Shown here piece after piece: positions 61,201-64,000 of a DNA stretch of 64,000 nt. Position 1 is the stretch's first letter, and each line of letters opens with the position of its first letter. Below the pieces are notes generated by a model. The model was not told where the DNA came from. It saw nothing but the letters and a program-made list of their open reading frames with translations, and ran no database searches. A program made the position numbers and the translations under genes. The stretch is from Symsagittifera roscoffensis (lineage: Eukaryota > Xenacoelomorpha > Acoela > Convolutidae), in contig NC_087071.1 in the NCBI RefSeq assembly GCF_963678635.1, forward strand, positions 32,042,141 to 32,106,140, read 5' to 3'.

Positions 61201-61893
61201 TTTCCCTTTGTTGCGCATCAGCTTCTGCATCGGGTACACCTTGTCCGCATATCCTTTTATGAATTCTCGGTAGTAATTGGCAAACCCTAAGAAGCTCAGG
61301 AGCTGTGTGTCCGTTCTGGGGGCTTTCCATGTCAACACTGCTTCCACTGCTTCCGGGTCCGGCCTCACACCATGCCTATCCACCATTCTTCCTAGGTACT
61401 TAATCGAGTCCCTAAGGATTTCACAATTCGATGGTTTGCACTTTAATCCTGCTCTTTTCATGCATCCAAAGACCTCATCGAGCCTATCAATGTGGTCTTC
61501 CAGGGTCGGTGTCGCTATGACTACGTCATCCACGTAACACATCACGAGGTTCCCGTACTTCTTGGTCACTCCAGTCAAAGCCTGAGCCATCAGTCTTTGA
61601 AAAGTGGCCGTTGCGTTGCACAAGCCGAAGGGCATCCCCTTCCCCTGGTACAATCCCAACTCGCACGCGAATCCGGTCTTCTCTCTGTCCTTCTTCCGCA
61701 GAGGGACCTGCCAGAAGGCAGAACCTAAGTCCAATGTGGTGAAGAACTTGGCATCACCAAGCTTAGATAGGCTCTCGTCTTTTCGCGGTATCGGGTACGC
61801 ATCTTTTATCGTTACCGCGTTCAAGTAACGAAAGTCGCAACAAAATCTAAGCTGCCCCCTTTCTTTTTCGCCATTACTACTCCGCAAGCCCAT
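58252..61893 (-). CDS. Copy C pol, second part: RT, RNase H, integrase remnant, macro domain (1213 codons)
   Basis: Continues the RT begun in the upstream frame. RT motifs are RFCCDFRYLNAVTIKDAYPI, FFTTLDLGSAFWQVPL, MPFGLCNATATFQRLM and the catalytic CYVDDVVIATPT (~residue 121). RNase H has LDTDASVVAISGIL, the glutamate in KAEMFAVVTF and RVDNRALSW. Then comes a region with three LSGE-containing acidic repeats (~residues 575-640). No HHCC finger or DDE core of integrase is found; only the C-terminal KKWRGPFMITEV (GPF module, ~729) and HYENIKPHN remain. An acidic linker leads to a macro domain at ~1040-1210 (CAIAITADMSFRTALAADFK, CFLVTRATE, LSLPVYDPNRGRLHPREL, NIQVYLHKKYY) resembling OARD1/Poa1p ADP-ribose hydrolases, with the second glycine loop degenerate. 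Frameshifts: at the start (RT) and at an A6 run just before the GPF module. Confidence 0.85.
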   Translation of the reverse strand: MGLRSSNGEKERGQLRFCCDFRYLNAVTIKDAYPIPRKDESLSKLGDAKFFTTLDLGSAFWQVPLRKKDREKTGFACELGLYQGKGMPFGLCNATATFQRLMAQALTGVTKKYGNLVMCYVDDVVIATPTLEDHIDRLDEVFGCMKRAGLKCKPSNCEILRDSIKYLGRMVDRHGVRPDPEAVEAVLTWKAPRTDTQLLSFLGFANYYREFIKGYADKVYPMQKLMRNKGKKFELNDEAQVAFENIKRELCEAPVLGMPTEKGMYVLDTDASVVAISGILHQEQEWNGRTVLRPIAYGSKLLSDTEMKYGAPKAEMFAVVTFVEKYRAYLGSAPFKLRVDNRALSWLKTYSMDQSYIGRWIVRLDGYHMIIEHRMRDKHQNADSLSKKTEFYERLEQKQANQAEIKEGFSFLDKETYEALPLTRWLDKSGHPIPGHPELPVEKAAEIKILSKEDPVPLDLLLRSNLVQQELSRMNINSLSLLDKTVQVTPLVMRMLGGLLEREVTRDDPEWTAAVASLTVSEKVRIMPSRRQHEENEMDCRTIVQQLVSSIPQEILTSTSYGQKEQGSSKRKKTVTFVDQDKEGKKVEQNRLQDYLSGETNDEKNQRSQDQHPGQENLSGESEIDEKIPDEKQDLENKVLSGEFRWMRRRHRHDLEERAVSSTTSSTDDDSRNSGMDTYSDRNSSSGSGKAEEKIRQESSWCKGLLGGRLRMGIPERYTTERDKKAPKKWRGPFMITEVHQEGRFYRLSTGRAAHYENIKPHNPSTEDWCIPADMEERDYLMMDPACEVNEKGTREKNDGNEVVEEGTDTPLDLDPNEQIEADDETLPYAEEDWQDPEQIEVPKNLEPDLPFTIQTRQKDGMRPRKKYNPYGDDFVVDRIYLKKIVEEVVGLEEITVSQDIDIVDDHDDEWVDDWSKPEVEFDDEQQQSYEQGLTNLRLLEWLNETTSDPEETSVTIQDVDRESMKYIKTERDDPSWAAQEGRLLIPASNLDLIPGMRSTGTSMDIFVRGVGVGLTHTENLIIKKLRIARETGDLEAETGEEPKKPDIGRVVESYFNLPNEYSSNIILTDSDFILTNRTCAIAITADMSFRTALAADFKREYKNVEFLWKQRPGIGGVAALPPAASQIPGKYLCFLVTRATEKQHVDPENLVLSLTRLRDFLVEMDVKELSLPVYDPNRGRLHPRELYALVHVIFSDTNIQVYLHKKYYLSIG
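58255..58900 (-). other. Macro domain at the C-terminus of pol (copy C)
   Basis: Beta strand/helix order and key segments follow the OARD1/Poa1p branch: a CAIAITADMSF strand and loop in the position of the adenine/ribose-contacting strand, then ALAADFKREYKNVEFL, an IGGVAALPP turn, KYLCFLVTRAT, a long helix LSLTRLRDFLVE, LSLPVYDPNRGRL and VIFSDTNIQVYL. The usual glycine-rich phosphate loop (PxIGxGxDxxxW) is changed to PVYDPNRGRLHP, so catalysis may be altered or lost while binding may remain. Assigned from remembered family layout, not a search. Confidence 0.7.
58949..58971. repeat. 23-bp palindrome, copy C
   Basis: Same arms CCTTCCTGGGC / GCCCAGGAAGG as at 38514-38536; only the centre base and orientation differ. 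Confidence 0.9.
59688..59936 (-). CDS. Integrase C-terminal remnant in the alternate frame (copy C)
   Basis: In the frame shifted against the main pol frame this reads QARQRKRFDKKAAGAKAYSV, GDYVWVFQNVIPPKGTKKLL, the usual segment just before a gypsy integrase GPY/F module. The main frame takes over at the A6 run next to 59710. So the true reading uses this frame between the integrase deletion and the A6 run. Confidence 0.75.
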   Translation of the reverse strand: MIWRSVQSPAQPLRRMMIPETQEWTPIQTGTRVPDQARQRKRFDKKAAGAKAYSVGDYVWVFQNVIPPKGTKKLLKNGGDPS

Positions 61894-63974
61894 GGCGATT
61901 TCGAGGGTTCTATCATGTCGTATTCAAGCAACATTTCTATTTCCGTTCGGCACGCTTCCAATTTGTGAGGCGTCATTCGTCTTGCGCCTTCCCTATGGGG
62001 AACGGCGCCTTCTTCTAGCTCGATTTCGTGTTCGACGAAATTACAGCAACCGATATCCGCCTTATGTTTTGAAAATACATGTGCGTTCCGATTTAGGAGG
62101 TCCCGTAATTTTTTGAAATCTCCCTCACCTATTTTCCCTTTTAAATGTTCTATCTCTGGCAAAACCGGTTTGTCAGATTCTTGTTCATATGACGAGGGGC
62201 GTTCCGGAAAATTCGAGCAGCTTGATAAGCCGTCGTCCCTTTCGGATTTCATTGAAAACAATTTATGAATAGATTTTAATTCATTAATCCTCTTTAAAAT
62301 TTTGTCTTTATTGGCGTGATAAGGACAGTCTTTCACATTATATTTCTTCAAGTTTTGTGTCTCCTCATAGTCGGTCCTCATCGGCAAAGCGTAGCCAAGC
62401 TTCTTTCCACGCTGGATTGAAACCGTGGTGTCCAGTGTGTTCAACAACACACTGACACACAGTCCGTTTCGCGTTACCGAGAAGCTCCGGCCTAAAATCA
62501 CCGAACTCTGACTATTTGGATTCGGTACTAAGCAAACCTGTTTACTATCGCTTAACGAATTCAAATTTCTCATTCTAAAAATTGCTACCACAGCTTGTCC
62601 TGGTTGTAATTTTACTTTTCTATCTAAAAAAATTGGTACCTTGTTTTCGTCTGTTATTATCCTATTAATTGGTCTCCTAACATACTTCCGGTCCGGGTTT
62701 CTAATCCGTATCAGACCGTTGTTCAAGTCAATCATCACGTCAAAATTCCTGACAAAATCTCTGCCCAAGATGAATTGGTCGGCGTCGTCCAGATTCTCTA
62801 CCACCAGGAAGCTCATCCAAAGATCCCGTCCTCCCATGTGGAGGACCGTTATTGGTGTTCTTCGGGCCACGTAGATAGCTCCTCGATTGGCGGCGGCCAG
62901 TCGGAGATTCGTTGGAATTAGATCTTCCCGCGTGAAGCCCATTCTTTCCCAAGTTTTTATCGGCATCACACTCACCACCGCTCCTGTGTCCAGAAGCCCT
63001 GTGACTCCGATTTTTGTTCCGTTGGTGTCGAGCAGATGTGCGGTCATATCTGCTTCATACCCAATGTGTACTGCGTCTTGTTCCATCATGGCGTCATGGC
63101 CTATCCTGCGGACTTTGAGTTCCTCTTCTCCCAAATAGATCTGCCCCATTTGGTCATCATCTGTTGTTACAAAAGTCCTGGTGTAAATACTGATTCCATC
63201 CACATTCAGCATTACTTGATACGGCCCATAGACCTCTAGGTAGCGTCCATGAAGTTTCTTCATGCGAGGGCCACCCGTCGTTAGTAGTGCTCGCACAGCT
63301 CTCGACTCGGTGCGTGGCTCCACCTGCCTCAGATAATCTGCATATGTGTCCAAATGCATCAAAGTGAACTCGGATGGTTCACTCAGATTTCTGATCACCT
63401 GATGTCCAGCCACTGAGATTATCGACTGTATCTTGCTTCCTTGCGGCACCATTCCGAACCTCTGACCGGAGATCACATTAAGCTTCATGCTCAAACTGCT
63501 TGGTGCTTTAGTTTCCTCGAACTCCGTTGCTTCGAAGGTATTCAGTTGCTCCTGAAGTTTTTCATTCTCCAGTTCAAGTTTCACTTTTTGTTCGATCTCT
63601 TTCGTCACTAGTTCCTGCTGCACTCTATTTAGAGCATCCCTCGCGGCTGCCTTATAATCGACCTTGAAGTCGTGAGCCGCAGTTGCTGGTTCCGGCTCAC
63701 GTGTCTCCTCTATTACCGCTTGCATTTTCTTTGCCGCCAGCTCTTGAGGTTTATCCTTTCTGCGTGCCTCTGCTTCACTCAAAAGTCGAGCCTTGCTGGC
63801 TTTCACTCCTGACAAAGCTTCTTCATGTCTTGGATGCTTAATGTCTGCCACTGCATCCCAGAATTGCGGACAATCTGATTTAAAATGACCTTCCAAATTG
63901 CAAAAGAAACACCTCGGGCCGAATTTCGCAATTACTCCTCTCATGAAATCCTCGTGGTCCAACTCTGACGCATC
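61821..63974 (-). CDS. Copy C pol, first part: CCHC knuckle, aspartic protease, RT start
   Basis: Opens directly after a TAA at 63975-63977 and has no ATG before 63944, so it is probably made by frameshift or readthrough from an upstream gag. A CCHC zinc knuckle CFFCNLEGHFKSDC stands about 18 residues in. A helical, charged segment follows (~residues 90-160), then a retropepsin-like protease with GLLDTGAVVSVMP (~322) and the later FILGRDFVRNFDVMID, and the RT start (HEIELEEGAVPHREGARRMT; MIEPSKSPWACGVVMAKKKG). At the A/G-rich run in KKKGG the frame shifts against the RT frame and ends in 12 more codons. A 1-nt lesion or sequencing error at the homopolymer is the simplest explanation. The 713-codon count starts from a TTG at 63962. 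Confidence 0.82.
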   Translation of the reverse strand, partial: DASELDHEDFMRGVIAKFGPRCFFCNLEGHFKSDCPQFWDAVADIKHPRHEEALSGVKASKARLLSEAEARRKDKPQELAAKKMQAVIEETREPEPATAAHDFKVDYKAAARDALNRVQQELVTKEIEQKVKLELENEKLQEQLNTFEATEFEETKAPSSLSMKLNVISGQRFGMVPQGSKIQSIISVAGHQVIRNLSEPSEFTLMHLDTYADYLRQVEPRTESRAVRALLTTGGPRMKKLHGRYLEVYGPYQVMLNVDGISIYTRTFVTTDDDQMGQIYLGEEELKVRRIGHDAMMEQDAVHIGYEADMTAHLLDTNGTKIGVTGLLDTGAVVSVMPIKTWERMGFTREDLIPTNLRLAAANRGAIYVARRTPITVLHMGGRDLWMSFLVVENLDDADQFILGRDFVRNFDVMIDLNNGLIRIRNPDRKYVRRPINRIITDENKVPIFLDRKVKLQPGQAVVAIFRMRNLNSLSDSKQVCLVPNPNSQSSVILGRSFSVTRNGLCVSVLLNTLDTTVSIQRGKKLGYALPMRTDYEETQNLKKYNVKDCPYHANKDKILKRINELKSIHKLFSMKSERDDGLSSCSNFPERPSSYEQESDKPVLPEIEHLKGKIGEGDFKKLRDLLNRNAHVFSKHKADIGCCNFVEHEIELEEGAVPHREGARRMTPHKLEACRTEIEMLLEYDMIEPSKSPWACGVVMAKKKGGSLDFVATFVT

Positions 63975-64000
63975 TTAGTCCTCGAGGCTAAAGCCTATTG

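Larger units (their letters stand above)
47268..64000 (-). mobile_element. Copy C: giant Ty3/gypsy-like LTR element, 5' end off window
   Basis: Order on the minus strand: [gag and 5' LTR beyond the window], CCHC knuckle, protease, RT, RNase H, integrase remnant, macro domain, spacer, SGNH frame, 1633-codon frame, C-terminal frames, 3' UTR and 3' LTR. At least 16.7 kb lie inside the window, far longer than the usual 5-7 kb of Ty3/gypsy elements. GC content is visibly higher than in the host. Lesions: frameshift in RT, integrase core deletion, a frameshift at an A6 run, an overlap in different frames at 54688-54800, and two further frameshifts near 49985 and 49735. It lies tail to tail with copy B. 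Confidence 0.85.

Noticed and set aside
50334-61828. Many plus-strand frames of 60-240 codons opposite copy C
   Set aside because: They are shadows of the long minus-strand frames. Their products lack family motifs and change with the register of the real frames.

Overview
The window looks like genomic DNA from an invertebrate animal. It has an AT-rich host background with split genes, GT-AG introns from 0.2 to 18.6 kb, a chordate/invertebrate-type MFSD2 transporter and a C-type lectin. It also carries a dense load of animal-type transposable elements: Ty3/gypsy-like, Penelope-like, Mutator-like, SINE-like and simple repeats. The sequence does not let me name the phylum.

Region 1 (1-29030) is one gene on the minus strand, an MFSD2-like cation-coupled lysolipid transporter. 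Eight coding exons can be joined in phase, and the last runs off the left edge. Its 18.6-kb third intron contains a complete two-exon secreted C-type lectin gene on the opposite strand (17047-18364). A decayed copy of that gene's promoter and first exon lies at 10600-11100. The same intron holds degenerate tandem arrays and many copies of one dispersed repeat family. It also holds a ~1.04-kb tandem triplication that copied the 3' end and splice donor of transporter exon 3. The fourth intron holds an internally deleted Mutator-like transposon (about 5286-7213). The first intron holds a perfect 65-bp inverted repeat.

Region 2 (29134-33560) carries LTR fragments and a decayed Penelope-like element on the minus strand. 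The latter has a reverse transcriptase interrupted by a PHD-like zinc finger and ends in a GIY-YIG endonuclease.

Region 3 (33570-64000) is GC-richer and made of three copies of one unusual giant Ty3/gypsy-like element. Copy A (+, 33570-37680) is a divergent, broken subfamily. Copy B (+, 37741-47267) is a broken close relative. Copy C (-, 47268 to beyond 64000) still has very long open frames. B and C meet LTR to LTR, tail to tail. In copy C, 5' to 3', the order is: CCHC knuckle, aspartic protease, reverse transcriptase, RNase H, a remnant of the integrase C-terminus (catalytic core missing), a divergent OARD1/Poa1p-like macro domain, a ~390-bp gap, a 1056-codon frame with an SGNH/GDSL hydrolase domain plus a second SGNH-like region, a 1633-codon frame of unknown function, further C-terminal frames, a 3' UTR and a ~1.07-kb LTR. 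The macro domain fused to pol, the SGNH protein in the env position and the huge novel downstream polyprotein are the most interesting content of the window.
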